Positions 1 through 11,735 of a DNA stretch of 64,000 bases are shown here, piece by piece. The DNA is taken from assembly GCA_023512835.1 (NCBI GenBank), contig CM042090.1:58081865-58145864 (forward strand), given 5' to 3'. The stretch comes from Taxillus chinensis (Eukaryota; Streptophyta; Magnoliopsida; Santalales; Loranthaceae). Numbering within the stretch: position 1 is the stretch's first letter; each line of letters opens with the position of its first letter. The notes under the pieces are model-generated. The model saw only the letters and a program-made list of their open reading frames with translations. It was not told where the DNA came from and ran no database searches. Position numbers and translations under genes: made by a program.

Positions 1-1170
1 TTGTTAGTTCAAAGTTATATTTGTTATAAAAATACTAAATAAAAATGTCACGTCCCCAAATTCTGAAGACAACAGAACCAGGAACGCGACGTCCTCATGC
101 CCACACCCGAGGGGTCGAGGGGATTAGTAGCCAACTATATCCTGTACAAAACTACAACAGGGGTAGAATTGCACTAAATGATGAAATTCAACATAAAGAC
201 TTGGTCAATAAATATGGTACAGTAATGCTTTCATTCCTTTTCCATAAATATCCAACACACATTAAAATAATTTATGTACATATAAATTCTTAGTACAAAT
301 CTAATACAACTTTCACGAACCCTCGTCCAGATAATTCAAATAAATAAACAAATTATGTTATACAAATCCATAATCCAAGTTTTACAAAATGTTAGTTAAA
401 TAACAAGTAACTTCGGTCCAGCCTCTAACGAATAGGTCAATACCTGAAACATGTCAACAAAGTAGGAGTGAGCACAAATGCCCAGTAGGTGATCTCCATC
501 TCCTCACCATCCTATAATAAGAAATCCTAAGTCTACATGGTGAGTGTATGCTTGTGCCAGTGTAGTGTTCTACTCTATCATAATAAGTTCACATTCAATC
601 ACAAAATATAACATCATACACATTACATTTCATTCGTTAAGGGTACACACCGAATGATCCAACTATCCACTGGATTCCCGCAACCAACACCAAGGATCCC
701 AATGTCACGCCCGGATTTCCAACCCGAGGAAACCGGTGCACGTGACTCCCCTTGTACCCACACGGAGGACAAAGGGGTTAGGGTGCAAACCCCGAATATA
801 ACATTTTAAACATCCACAACACATTCAAGAAAATAAAGTTCATAAAAGCAATCCACAATCCAAACCAGTCTTTATTACAACAAAATCCTCTTTTCAATCC
901 ATCCCCACTGGGGTTACATCAATTCCCATTAAGATAACATAAATGGTAGACAGTAAAGTAAATAAGGTCTTCCACCTTGGGGTCCCACCTAATGCCTGTA
1001 TGTTCCTGAAAGAAAACACAACATAGAGGGAGGGGTGAGCAACCACAGCTTCGGTAGAGGATCATGTCTCCCCAACCCATCCCATGCTCCTAGCGTCACA
1101 TGAGTGTGTACGGGTGCAGTGTAGTGACAATAAAATGTAAACAAGTTATATTCCACATTCACATGGCACA

Positions 1171-1284
1171 CATATCCACAGCCATACAGGCTTAGCCATA
1201 TAGGCTAACATATCCACAGCCACTCAGGCTTAGCCACATGGGCTAACATATCCACAGCCATATAGGCTTAGCCACACGGGCTAA
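1171..1284 (-). repeat. 38 bp minisatellite in the solo LTR
   Basis: Three tandem 38 bp units start at 1171, 1209 and 1247. Each begins CATATCCACAGCCA and contains GGCTTAGCCA and GGCTAA. They lie in the downstream (R/U5) half of the LTR, where the other family G copies carry a different minisatellite. Confidence 0.8.
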
Positions 1285-1592
1285 CAGTTCCAGTCCCGGG
1301 CTTCCACAGCCACCGGGTTCCACAAGCACAGCATACAAGGTCACACAGGCATTAAACCAAACACATAACATACACACTTTCACAGGCATAATACCAAACA
1401 CTTAGTTCGCACAGCCCATCAGGCATAAAATCAAACACTTGACATGCAGAGTCTCACAGGTATTTTACCAAATGCTTAACATGCATACATTCACAAACCC
1501 ACAAACCCAGCCACACAGGCATATTATCAAACACTTAATATGCACACCATCCAACACCAGAATACATCAAAAACTACCATTGAAGGCCAACA

Positions 1593-1620
1593 TTCATATA
1601 GGAGGTCACACCTATATGAA
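1593..1620 (-). other. Conserved LTR hairpin (copy 1)
   Basis: Perfect 10 bp inverted arms TTCATATAGG and CCTATATGAA enclose the 8 nt loop AGGTCACA. The hairpin lies downstream of the LTR TATA box, so it would be present in the transcript leader. The same structure is found in both other family G LTRs. Confidence 0.75.
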
Positions 1621-1885
1621 TTTACATATAAATAGTATAACAATAACAACAGAAGCTCTATAAATCCTTTACCCAGGGCCTAACCCCGCACCCGTATCAG
1701 GTGAGACAAACCCTACCTTAAAGCAGATCTTCCTTGCTCCCGCGTAAACGCCGTCCTCCCCACGCAAGATGCTCCAGGCGAGGAACCAAGAACTCCCCCT
1801 TCCTTCTCTCTCTCTAGCTCTCTCTCTACGACGGCCGTGCAGCAGTCAAGAGAACCCTAAACCTAAAACAGAGGGCTTCTCCTCC

Positions 1886-1963
1886 TTATATAGACAACAC
1901 AACATCAAAACGACGTAGTTTTGATTAAGTGAATCCCAAAGATCAAAACGACGTAGTTTTGAT
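1886..1963 (-). promoter_or_regulatory. LTR promoter: TATA box plus twin ACGT palindromes
   Basis: On the minus strand, TATATAA (1886-1892) lies just upstream of an AAACCCTAG-type leader. Upstream are two copies (1904-1925 and 1942-1963) of a 22 bp near-palindrome with arms ATCAAAAC and GTTTTGAT around an ACGT core. ACGT cores are typical plant bZIP sites. The same arrangement occurs in all three family G LTRs. Confidence 0.7.
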
Positions 1964-3432
1964 GGAACAAGCTATGACCTTCCCACATCCATACACACCA
2001 AAATAGTCACAATTCCAACATGGTCCTTTGGGAAAAGATGATTAGAATGACAAAACCAAGGCAACCATGCAAAAACCGGCCTGCACGCCAATTCCCCAAT
2101 TGGCGTGCAGCTCCAAATGCACTCAAACTTCACCCCAAGCCTCCTTGCATCTTGTAGAGGTCAGAGAAGCAAAAATATGCTTGCACGTGAAATGGGTGAA
2201 TTCACGTGCAGCTCCAAATGCCCTGAAATTTCTGTGGTAGATAGAGGACCTCATTCTAAGAAACTTTTGTTCTTGCACGCCAATTGTTTGAGGTCATCTA
2301 CCCCATCAAAAGTGAGCTCCAAGATCAGCCAAAACAACTTAAAACCGCCTGTATACACATAGCATCTTCCTAGGGCATAAATGCACGTTACCACTTGTCA
2401 CATGCACCTCCCAAAAGTCCCCTCTTGGGCTCATCTCTTACCTCAAACTTGTGCACCAACATCCAAGGTGTTTGTGGTTAACTTCTTACACACGGGTTAC
2501 ACATGGGTCATTACACCCAATCACTATTAGACAGCCATATGTGGGACCTGTGGTGTCCCTAATGACAACCTGCCACATATGAAACCTAGGTTAACCAGCC
2601 ACATAGAGGACCCGCGGCCTCTTACCTGCCCTATGTGGGACCCGAGGTTAACCCAACCACACATAAAGTCGATAAATAGAATTTTTTTAATAATTTAATA
2701 TTCAATACAACAGCCCCACTAAACATTTAGATCACCCGACCAGTGATAGCGTACCACAAATGATATATATATATATACACACTTTATCAAATTAATAATA
2801 TTAAGCCACAAATAATACTTTTAACGTCAAGTTAATAATATCACGGGCCGGCTAATATTTTCAATGTCGAATTAATAATATCAAGCCTAACAATATTTAT
2901 ATTATTAAACTAACATATTTTAACCCAAGCAGTAGTTGTATTGTGAAACCAACAATATAAAGCAATCTGTATATATTTTTGCATACAATTACCAAGAAAT
3001 CTGTATTTCTCTCTAACAATCTGCGTTGATGCAATAGAACAGCAAAAAATTAAGAAATCACCTACCTCTTGCCTTCCGAAGGGATTAAACTCGCAAGAAC
3101 AGTCTAGAATCGGCGAAGAGCGACGAAGAACACGAAGAACACTATGAACTCTCCTCCGACGGCTAGGGTTTCTCAAAACAAAGTTATAATGAATAATAAA
3201 ACCCCAAAACCTTATTTTTAATTAAAATTCGTCCTCCTTTTTAATAATTTCCAAAAAGCCCTCCTAAATTCTATTTTTCACTTATTAACTCTCAATTTAA
3301 CTCCAAAAATTACTAAATAACCCATGGAGGCTTCTGGACCTCAAATTAGGCCCAAATATAATCAAAACGATCATATTAATGGCCACATTCTCAAAATAAT
3401 ATTCTTAACATCAAATATAGATTAGAAGTTAT

Positions 3433-5596
3433 GCTAATACATATACGGATCCTTACAAAGATACTAATAAAAAGATATCAACAAGGTTTTCATCCTTGTA
3501 AAGAGAAGGAAACAACCTAGATTCTATCTTCACAGCTAGAGCAAAGTTGTTAATGCTTTCAGTAGTGTATAGTCCCTCAGCAACAAGTATTTTGCTTATA
3601 TCTTAAGGTAAGAAAGGAAACATAGTTAGACAACTTCGCTCAGTAGTGGAGTTGGTATACTCTTTCATTGTATTAAAAATACTTTCATCTTCATCAGCCG
3701 GATCAAGTTTTGCATATGATGGGAGGAAGGTGATGTCCGCAGTAGGAGCAGAAGAAGATGGAGCGGCACTGGAGGAGCTGGCCTTGGAAGGTGGGTAGCA
3801 GCTACATTTTGGGATAACGAGGCCCGAAGGTAGAGTAGTAGCAGGCCGCTTTCCAGTATTTCGGGTCCGAGCGAAAGGATTAGCAACGTCCTCAGTAGCA
3901 GCAGTAGCAGCAGGAGCAGATGGCAAATTCTCCCCCTTTTTGGAAGATCGGTGATGGGTGCTAGGGACGTGAGCCATGGTATGCGCCAGATCCGCAAAGG
4001 AAGAAGACAGGGAATGAACCGAGGAGGCCACCAGTTCCATCTTTTGCTGCATGGAGGTGGAGGAGTTAGTGAGGGTAGAAAGGAGTTGAGCACCAAGAGC
4101 ATCAACCTTAACGACGATGACAATAATTTGGGAGTGGACCGTGCCATAAGAGGCCTGTCCAAGGGCAAACTCCGGAGCTTTGGAAGACTCCCACGTATAA
4201 AGTGGGGTAGGAGTGTGCTGGGCAGAGGAGTCAGTAGGAGAAGAAACCGGAAGGTCGGCAGCAACAGCATCCGGAGCATCAGAGGCATCTGGGGCGGTAG
4301 ACCTGCTATGACCAGAGAGGTCCATAATTGGGACATCCGCCAGAGAAGAAGGCCCGACCTCAGCAGGGAAAGAAACCCGTGCATCGTGGGCCAGTCCGGA
4401 GGAAGCAGTAGCAAGAGGGGCATCTTGGAGGGAAGCCGGCGAGAGAAAACCATATTCCAAGTTCCGAACGATCATAACATCCGGGGTTTGGGTATGTTGA
4501 GCATAATATACCTAGAGATCGTTGTCAGGGATGGTGCCAATGTAGGCAAGACTGAAATGGAACCATAAGTCCGTAAGAATGTTGGCAGAGAGATGATTCA
4601 GGTAGTCTTGAGGCTGGAGGGGCAAGTTCGGAGTAATGGCCGGAGGAGAAGCAAGAGTAGTAGCAGCAGGTTCAGCAGGAGCAGGGGCATCAGCAGAAGA
4701 TGGTGCTGAGGGTTCAGCCGGAGTAGAAAAAGGTTTAGATGACCCCGCAACTTTGGACGAATCAGTGCGAATGCTGTACTGTGAGCCTCAGGAGAAGGAA
4801 GGAGTGGCAACAGGTTAGATTTGGGAGGAGTGGTGGGTAGAACTAACCTCATGGGTGGAGCTGTCAGCTGGGTCACCAATAGAACTACCCTATTGTTCCG
4901 GGGCGGCTGGAAGTAGGAGGCCGGTGAACAGTCAGATTCCTATCGGGTGTTAGATGGTGAAGATAGTAAGCCTGAGGGAAAGTGACGATAGAATGTCCGT
5001 TGAAATGGGACGGATGAAGATGCCAGAAGACAATGGTGAGTACCCACCCAAAGGATAAGTCTTTACGTTGTTGCCCATCAACCGAAATAGGAATGCCCCC
5101 CAATCCATTGGCAAACACTCAAAAACTCCATACATAGCTAGAAGCAGATCGTATGGGACGGAGTCGAGGGCAGATGTCCGAGTTAGTAAGCACCAGCTCA
5201 GGATTGTGGTCGTACAATGATAGCGGCCTCGGAAGGACTTCAGCTTGTATTCCTTCCCTTTGTGTGTGCAACCCATCTTGCTGCCATTGTCTTTGGCTCT
5301 GGCTGCGGGTGAGTACCAGGAGGTAGGTGAAGAGCTACACGAAGAACGTTAAGGGTGATGACGATGGACTCACCTCGAATAGTGGATTTATTGGAGTCGA
5401 TGGTGCAACGGATGTTCTGGTAGTATTCAAGGATGTCGTTGAGAAGTAAGTCGACTGGATTAGAGACCAGATTTAGAAAGTGGTTAGCGTCGAGAAGTGG
5501 GCGGAGCTCCAGAAACCATGTCGGAGGATTAGAAATTCCGTTCCAATCAACTAGGTAGCCTGGATTTACTCCAAATAGTGCAGCTTTGGGTGCCAT
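3433..5596 (-). pseudogene. ORF3 of element A, broken
   Basis: The ATG at 5596 opens a product beginning MAPKAALFGVNPGYLVDW, clearly homologous to the ORF3 copies at 38164, 49434 and 56929. The first frame breaks near 5240 and homology continues in other frames (5276-4950, 5118-4885, 4879-4598, 4475-3603). Next comes a Pro/Ala/Ser-rich part with a heptad-like stretch (VDALGAQLLSTL), then the conserved SFLPSY-like segment and TTERSCL. After a stop near 3603 the same frame still encodes SLYKDENL. The copy is cut off there, before the protease-like C-terminus seen in E. The N-terminal 150 residues resemble the plant-transposon Transposase_32 family, which needs a profile search. No signal peptide or membrane segment is visible. 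Confidence 0.7.
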
Positions 5597-5706
5597 TGAT
5601 TTCGAAGGGCAAGAAGGTAAGGAAAGCTAAGGTTGAGAGAATAAGAGAGCGATGAAGGATTTGGGGATTTGAAAATGCAATGTCACTCTATGCTTGAATG
5701 CATAGG

Positions 5707-5714
5707 ATATATAG
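5707..5714 (-). promoter_or_regulatory. TATA box upstream of ORF3 (element A)
   Basis: CTATATAT on the minus strand lies about 115 nt upstream of the ORF3 ATG at 5596. The intervening leader is CT-rich, contains TTTTCAAATCCC, and has no ATG beyond the first few bases. Spacing and leader match the B, D and E copies. Confidence 0.5.
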
Positions 5715-6737
5715 ATGACTGGGTTGTGGATGCCAGCGGGCTAGGGTTTAAGCAAGATGAATAGTGAGCCGCTGCCTGACAACTTACATCATTAGACTTG
5801 ATAGTTGAATGTCTCCAGATAATAAGATGACATGGAGCCCGTAAGAACCAAGCATTTATGATAGCTGTATACCTACTCTCAGAAATTTGAAACGACTAAT
5901 TGCCCAACTCGAGACGTGCATTTAATGGATCATCATTATTCCTCCTCAAAAATACCCAATGTAAGATAATATGTGGATTACCACGATTTGAGAATTCCAA
6001 GAGTCAGAAGGAAGGAAACCGATTGTCATCCGGAGTAAAAATAATCCGTAGGAAGAATGATCCGGTTGAATGATAGACTTGTTCCATAGTAACAGGTGCT
6101 GACGAAGAGAGAAGAAGATTCCTTTGTTGTCTTGAAGTTGATAAGATAGGAGGTACCACAACACCTTAAATCCGAGACATCAGACAAGATATATCGTTGA
6201 AGTGCAAAGAGAATCCGAACCTGTAGCTTTATAAAAGTATACTAAAGAGAGCAAAAGACTCAATAGGTTGAGATTAGTACGGATATGAGATAAATAATAT
6301 GAGTAAACTTAGTATATTCCGAACTAAAGAAAAACATAACTTATGCATAAAAATGATAGTGATAGACACATACATACGAGTTAATGATCAATTTACTGAA
6401 ATCAATGCATATGACAGATAATAAACACATAAGTTCAATTGGTCAACATATCGAATCTTTCATACTGAGATAGATAGCAAAGATGAATTAAAGCTATATG
6501 AATTTATCTAACTTAAGATTCATGAGTGAGGGTGAATAAGAAGGCCCATGATATATGATTAATCAATTGATAGTTAGGCTTAAGATATAAGGTTGAAGAA
6601 GAAATCATTCTAGTCATTCCACAGTTCCGATTCAACAATGCAAGTTTAATCAGATCCAAGAGTGTGAGTTGGTAGGGTAGAGTGGCCGAGAGATATTAGG
6701 GGGGTATTACTTAAGTAATAAATGAAGCACTTTCTCC
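5715..6737 (-). other. Element A pol-ORF3 spacer, proximal part
   Basis: Non-coding spacer homologous to 36694-38163 in B. It holds a 72-codon ORF (6164-5946) whose counterparts in B and E have 75 codons and end with the same IIH..SYI..F pattern. It also has a TACTAAT box (minus strand, 6279-6273) followed by a pyrimidine tract and CTACAG. No known domain. Confidence 0.5.
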
Positions 6738-8542
6738 TTGATTGACAATTTTCAAGTGTACAAATCGTGACAAGTAATAAAGTGGATATTTAAGTCCAGT
6801 TTGTCAAACCCAAGTGAAGGATGAAGAAATTGGAAATTTTTACTAGCTTATGAAAAGATTTTGATTGAAAATATATAAAACAAAATTGAATTTGAAATAA
6901 GTTGATTGAATGAATGTGAGAAATGGAAATAAGTTTTTTCGAGTAGAGATAAGTTCAATTGATAAAGACGAATGGAGTTAGGATTTCATTTAATGTATTT
7001 TTCCCAAGATTATGTCTTAGTTCAATTTAATTCTTTCCTTGTGATCATATTTAATACCCAACCTCTAATCCATGAATTAGCCTTTTTCAAGTGCCATAAT
7101 TCGTGTGTACACCCTAGCATGGGGGAAGGGTGACCCATTAAGATTTGGGTTGTTTAGTCTAGAGCTAGCATCACACTCACTCTTAACTTGGTATCCTAGG
7201 TTTTACACTGGCTTTCGCAAATTATGCAACCCCTAGTTTAATTATCTTGCTTTTTCTAGTAACTATGCTTCATTTTTCAATCCTTCACATAAATACCTAT
7301 GATGATAAAAGGAAGTGATCAAGTCCATTTTATATTTTATCCCAAGATATTCAATAAATACTCATAAGGTGAAAAAGATTAAACTAAAACATTTCAAATT
7401 AATTTATTACATCAAACTTTATCCTAACCCCAATCAAAGGTTTTTAAGCTTCCATAGTATAATTGAAAATAATAGAATTACAATACATGAAATAAGAATA
7501 CCAAAAGGATTGCTTGCCTATATTAATCAAGAAATTCCAAGGTTAATCTTCTTTTCCCAGCAGATTGCCTTCAAGCTCCAAGTGAAACCCCAAACCTTCT
7601 TCAATCTCCCTTTCTCTACTCTAGATGAAGATGAAATTGTAGAATGATATAAAATTGAATGATTATTGGATCACTAGATCCCTCAATGATTTACAATAGA
7701 GGATCTGATACCCTTTTATAGCCTCCCAAGCCGAATTTGAATTTATGAATTTTAAATTTTCTAATATTCCTCGTAATTCTTTAAATAAACACCCCTTATT
7801 TAATCTCTTGTAACTCCTTGTTTTTGAATTTGAAAAAGAGATTAAATATTGTCCTTAACCCTCTCTTAAATCCTTAAAGACTCCAGTCCCAATGCAAAGC
7901 ACTAATTTTGAATTTGAATTTCTTCTATAAATTTTCTTTGACTTGAGTGTTTAGTGCTTGTCCTTTGTTCAAATGACTTTGGTCCAGAAGAGAATAACTG
8001 AGCTACAAAAATGAGGATTCCAATGCTGAAATTTGGGCTTGGTTAGGTGAAGAAGGCTTCACCCGACCTTCACCCGACCAACACCAGACCACATCAAATT
8101 TCACCCAACTAAAAGGAAAGTGTCTTCAGTGAAGCTCAGAGACTCCATATATGCAAAAATCAGCTTCACCCGACCTTCACCCGACCACCTCGGATTTCAT
8201 CCAACCAGAAGGAAAGTATCTTTCTTGAGGTTCCAAGACTCTAACGGTGCAATTTGGGCGTCATACGACTTGGTCAGGTGAAGGTCTTTCACCCGACTAA
8301 CTTGAAATTTGGTCATCATGGTCTTTAGGTCTTTGGGATTCCATCTCCCTTCTGATGATCTAGTGAATTCTTTTTCAATTTTTGATTTCTGTCAAAATAT
8401 AGCAAAAAAAACCACAAAACTACAAGAAATCCTCTTTTCCGAGGTAGGGCATAAAAATATAATATTGTAGCTCAATTGGGCATTAAATGAAGCAAAAGAG
8501 TATGAAAATATACCCAAAATGGCTCTAAAAAGGGGGTATAAA
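6738..8542. mobile_element. 1.8 kb insertion in the element A spacer (LTR-like)
   Basis: Compared with the uninterrupted spacers of B, D and E, extra sequence begins after 6737 (TTGATTGACAATTTTC) and ends before 8543. It is flanked by direct copies of TTCTCC (6732-6737 and 8543-8548). The plus-strand start, with CAAGTGTACAAATCGTGAC, resembles some Ty3/gypsy LTR ends, but the other end lacks a clean CA. No coding potential was recognised. Between 8030 and 8310 there are diverged repeats of a TTCACCCGACCTTCACCCGAC motif. It is probably a solo LTR, with exact ends uncertain. Confidence 0.5.
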
Positions 8543-8548
8543 TTCTCC

Positions 8549-9138
8549 TGATTACTTCCCCTTAGATCATGCGATCCTCTCGATAGGAACTCTCCCTCAG
8601 ATAGACAGCCAAGAAAGAGGTCACAAGACATCAGGGGGTATTACTTAGTTAATAAATGAAGCATTTTCTCCCCCTTAGATCATGTGATCCTCTCGATAGA
8701 CTTTTCCTGTAAAATGATTTTAGATCGTGAGAAAGTGCTATCTATCCGAGATAAAACTCCACTCAAGGTGCTGAGTTGACTGCAACTATGATTCTATCCA
8801 CTAGGCATTCCGAGCCAACCCATTTCATATCTTCAACAATGCATGTTAGACATTTCATTCAATCATAAAAATCATAAGACATGTGGTGACAGATGGAAAT
8901 GGAATCATGACATTGAAGGAAGATTTGATCCATATATCATTAATTATGTTGACTTTACCTATTTCAGTTTGGATTAGCAAGCATCCTCCCAAATGAATTA
9001 TGAGAAAATCATCAGAAACAGGATGCATGACTTGAAAAGTAAATATGATCAGCATGAAGTACATTAAGTGTCTTTCACTATTCACGAAGCATGATGCATG
9101 TTCTGAAAAATATACTGCTGGATAATTAAAGTTATAGA
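8549..9138 (-). other. Element A pol-ORF3 spacer, distal part
   Basis: Non-coding. It contains two copies of the CTCCCCCTTAGATCATG block (8543-8590 and 8665-8705), which correspond to the repeated polypurine block at 36921-37110 in B. The remainder aligns with the region just 3' of pol in the other copies. Confidence 0.6.
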
Positions 9139-10920
9139 CTATGCAAAAAGGTCAAGCATACCTAACTTGAGGAGCAGTTCAAAGAATCTTGTGTCGGGTA
9201 GGGGCATTGTGAGTATGTCTGCAAGTTGATCATCCGTAGCAACATGTTCAAGAGATATGTGCTTTTTGAGAACATGGTCTCGAATGAAGTGATACTTGAC
9301 CTTGATATGCTTTGTCTTCGCATGCATGACTGGATTGTTGCTAATTGCAATAGCACTCGTATTGTCATAGTAGAGTGGAACAGACATCATAGTGAAACCG
9401 TAGTTAGTAAGTTGACTTTGCATCCATAAGAGTTACGTGCAGCAACTCCCAGAAGCTATATATTCCGCCTTAGTAGTAGAGGTTGATATGGAGTTCTTCT
9501 TCTTACTGAACTAGGAGATAAGTCTGTTTCCAAGAAACTGGCACATACCACTGGTGCTCTTCCTGTCTATGCAACACCCGGCAAAATCAACATCTAAATA
9601 TCCGAATAAAGAGAAATTGGACTCCTTTGGATACCAGAGTCCCAAATTCACTATCTCTTTGGTACCGCAATATCTGTTTGATATAAAGCATGTGTGATTC
9701 TTTAGGATCCGCGTGATATCTTGCATGTATGCAGGTTGCGAACATGATATCTGGACTACTTGCAGTAAGGTACAGCAATTATCCTATCATACCTCTGTAT
9801 TCAGTCACATTTACTGATTTGCCGCTGAGATCAAGATCTAATTTAACAATAACTGGCATAGGAGTTTTCATGGGAGATGAATCTTTCATACCAAACTTCT
9901 TGAGTAAGTCCCTTGTGTACTTAGCTTGGTTAATGAAGATTCCTTTCTTCATTTCTTTGACTTCTATACCAAGGAAGTAGGATAGTTCTCCCATCATGCT
10001 CATTTCGAACTTACCAGTCATCAACTTTGCAAATTCTTCACATAGCTTCAGATTTGATGATCCGAAAATGATGTCATTCACATATATTTGCATAGGAATA
10101 ATGTAGTGTCAATCTTCCCTTTTCCGAAGTTGTGTTCGAGTAAGAATTCTGACAATGTGTCATACCAGGCCCTTAGAGCTTGCTTCAATCCGTATAAGGC
10201 TTTCTGTCGTTTGTAAACTATATGTTTAGCCTTGTGTTCAATGAATCCGGGAGGTTATTCAACATAAACTTCTTCTTGAAGATCTCTATTTAGAAAAACG
10301 CTCTTGACATCCATCTGATAAACCTTGAAGTTTTCATATGATGCATACGCCAGGGACATTCTGATTGTAATGACCTGTGTGTAAGAAGTTAACCACAAAC
10401 ACCTTGGATGTTGGTGCACAAGTTTGAGGTAAGAGATAAGCCCAAGAGGGGACTTTTGGGAGGTGCATGTGACAAGTGATAACGTGCATTTATGCCCTAG
10501 GAAGATGCTATGCATATACAGGCGCTTTTAAGTCGTTTTTGTCGGGTTTTGGAGATTTATTTTGACCTAGTAGATGGGCTCAGATGAATTGGCGTGCAGA
10601 GCAAAAGATTCTTAGAATGATGTCTTCTATCTACCACAGAAGTTTCAGGTCAAAAGGACGTGCACGTGAATTGGACCCATTTGGCGTGCAAGGTTATTTT
10701 TGCATGGATGTCTTTTACATGATGCAAGAAGGCTTGGGGTAAAGTTTGAGTGCATTTGGAGCTACACACCAATTGGGGAATTGGCGTTCAAATTGGCGTG
10801 CAGGCATATTTTTGCATTGTTACCTTAGTTTTGTTATTCTAATCATCTTTTCCCAAAGGACCATGTTGGAATTGTGGATATTTTGGTGTGTATGGATGTG
10901 GGAAGGTCATAGCTTGTTCC

Positions 10921-10994
10921 ATCAAAACTACGTCGTTTTGATGTATGTCACTTAATCAAAACTACGTCGTTTTGATGTTGTGTTGTCTATATAA
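10921..10994 (+). promoter_or_regulatory. LTR promoter with twin ACGT palindromes
   Basis: Two 22 bp near-palindromes (10921-10942 and 10955-10976; arms ATCAAAAC/GTTTTGAT, core ACGT) end 11 bp before TATATAA (10988-10994). The layout is the same as in the other two family G LTRs. Confidence 0.7.
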
Positions 10995-11278
10995 GGAGGA
11001 GAAGCCTCTCTGTTTTAGGTTTAGGGTTTGTTGCTCCACCAGCCGTTGCAGAGAGAGAGAGAGAGAGAGGGAGAGGGAAGGAGAGCTCCTGGTTGCTGCC
11101 GGGCATCTTGCGTGGGTGGTCGGTGTCTCGTGAGCGGACGGCGTTCGGCATGGGAACAGAATATTGCTGTGTTGTTGCATTTTACTTGAGGTAGGGGTTC
11201 TGTTTCTGCTAATCCCTCTCTGTTCTAGGGTTCTTAGGTAGAATTCGGTCTATACCTGCTATTATGTATATATATAAA

Positions 11279-11306
11279 TCCATATAGGTGTGATCTCCTA
11301 TATGGA
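11279..11306 (+). other. Conserved LTR hairpin (copy 2, compensatory change)
   Basis: Arms TCCATATAGG and CCTATATGGA form a perfect 10 bp stem around TGTGATCT. Relative to copies 1 and 3, one stem pair has changed on both sides (T:A to C:G), so pairing is kept. It lies about 285 nt downstream of the TATA box. Confidence 0.75.
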
Positions 11307-11585
11307 TGTTGGCCTTCAATGGCATTTTGGTGTGATTCTGTTGATGGGTGGTCAGTGCATGTTATATGTTCGATGAAATGCCTGTGTGAATATAGCTGTG
11401 TGTATGTGCCTATTACATGTTTGATAATATGCCTGTGTGGCTGGACTTGTGATTTTGGTGTATGTATGCATGCTGGGTGTTTGTTCTATTGCCTGAACGG
11501 CTGGGTTTGTGCACTTGTGAACGGGTGCACACCAAGTGTTTGGTTTTATGCTTGAGTGACCGTGGTGTATGTTGTGTGCATGAAT

Positions 11586-11735
11586 GTGGTATCTGGCCTG
11601 AAGAGGCGGTTAAATTACTTTGCCTGAGAGGCGGTTAAACAGTGGCCTGAAGAGGCGGTTAAATTACTTTGCCTGAGAGGCGGTTAAATCAGTGACCTGA
11701 AGAGGCGGTTAAATTACTTGCTTGAGATGTGGTTT
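11586..11735 (+). repeat. GAGGCGGTTAAA minisatellite in the solo LTR
   Basis: About five alternating units of GCCTGAAGAGGCGGTTAAA and GCCTGAGAGGCGGTTAAA, at the position equivalent to the minisatellites at 1171-1284 and 62414-62517. Confidence 0.75.

Larger units (their letters stand above)
703..2515 (-). mobile_element. Solo LTR, gypsy-like family G
   Basis: The LTR begins TGTCACGCCCGG at 703 and ends GGGTCATTACA at 2515. It is flanked directly by the perfect 5 bp duplication CCCAA (698-702 and 2516-2520). There is no internal region, so this is a solo LTR left by LTR-LTR recombination. It matches the copies at 10366-12239 (opposite orientation) and 61892-63757. The sense strand is minus, as shown by a TATATAA box (1886-1892) and two upstream palindromes. 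Family assignment is inferred from terminal sequence only. Confidence 0.88.
46..3410 (-). mobile_element. Gypsy-like LTR, interrupted by a solo LTR
   Basis: The plus strand starts TGTCACGTCCCC at 46, the reverse complement of a typical gypsy LTR terminus. The sequence resumes after the 703-2515 insertion and runs to about 3410 (ATTCTTAACA). On the minus strand, around 3180-2990, it carries an AAACCCTAG-type leader and a CTTCG-rich stretch like the R/U5 part of plant gypsy LTRs. Without the insert it would be about 1.55 kb. No matching TSD was found (AAAAA before 46, TCAAA after 3410), so the outer edges and even the LTR identity are tentative. No coding domain is visible. Bases 1-45 hold nothing recognisable. 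Confidence 0.4.

Noticed and set aside
3951..4568. 205-codon plus-strand ORF
   Set aside because: Antisense shadow of ORF3 of element A; composition follows the Pro/Ala/Ser-rich linker.
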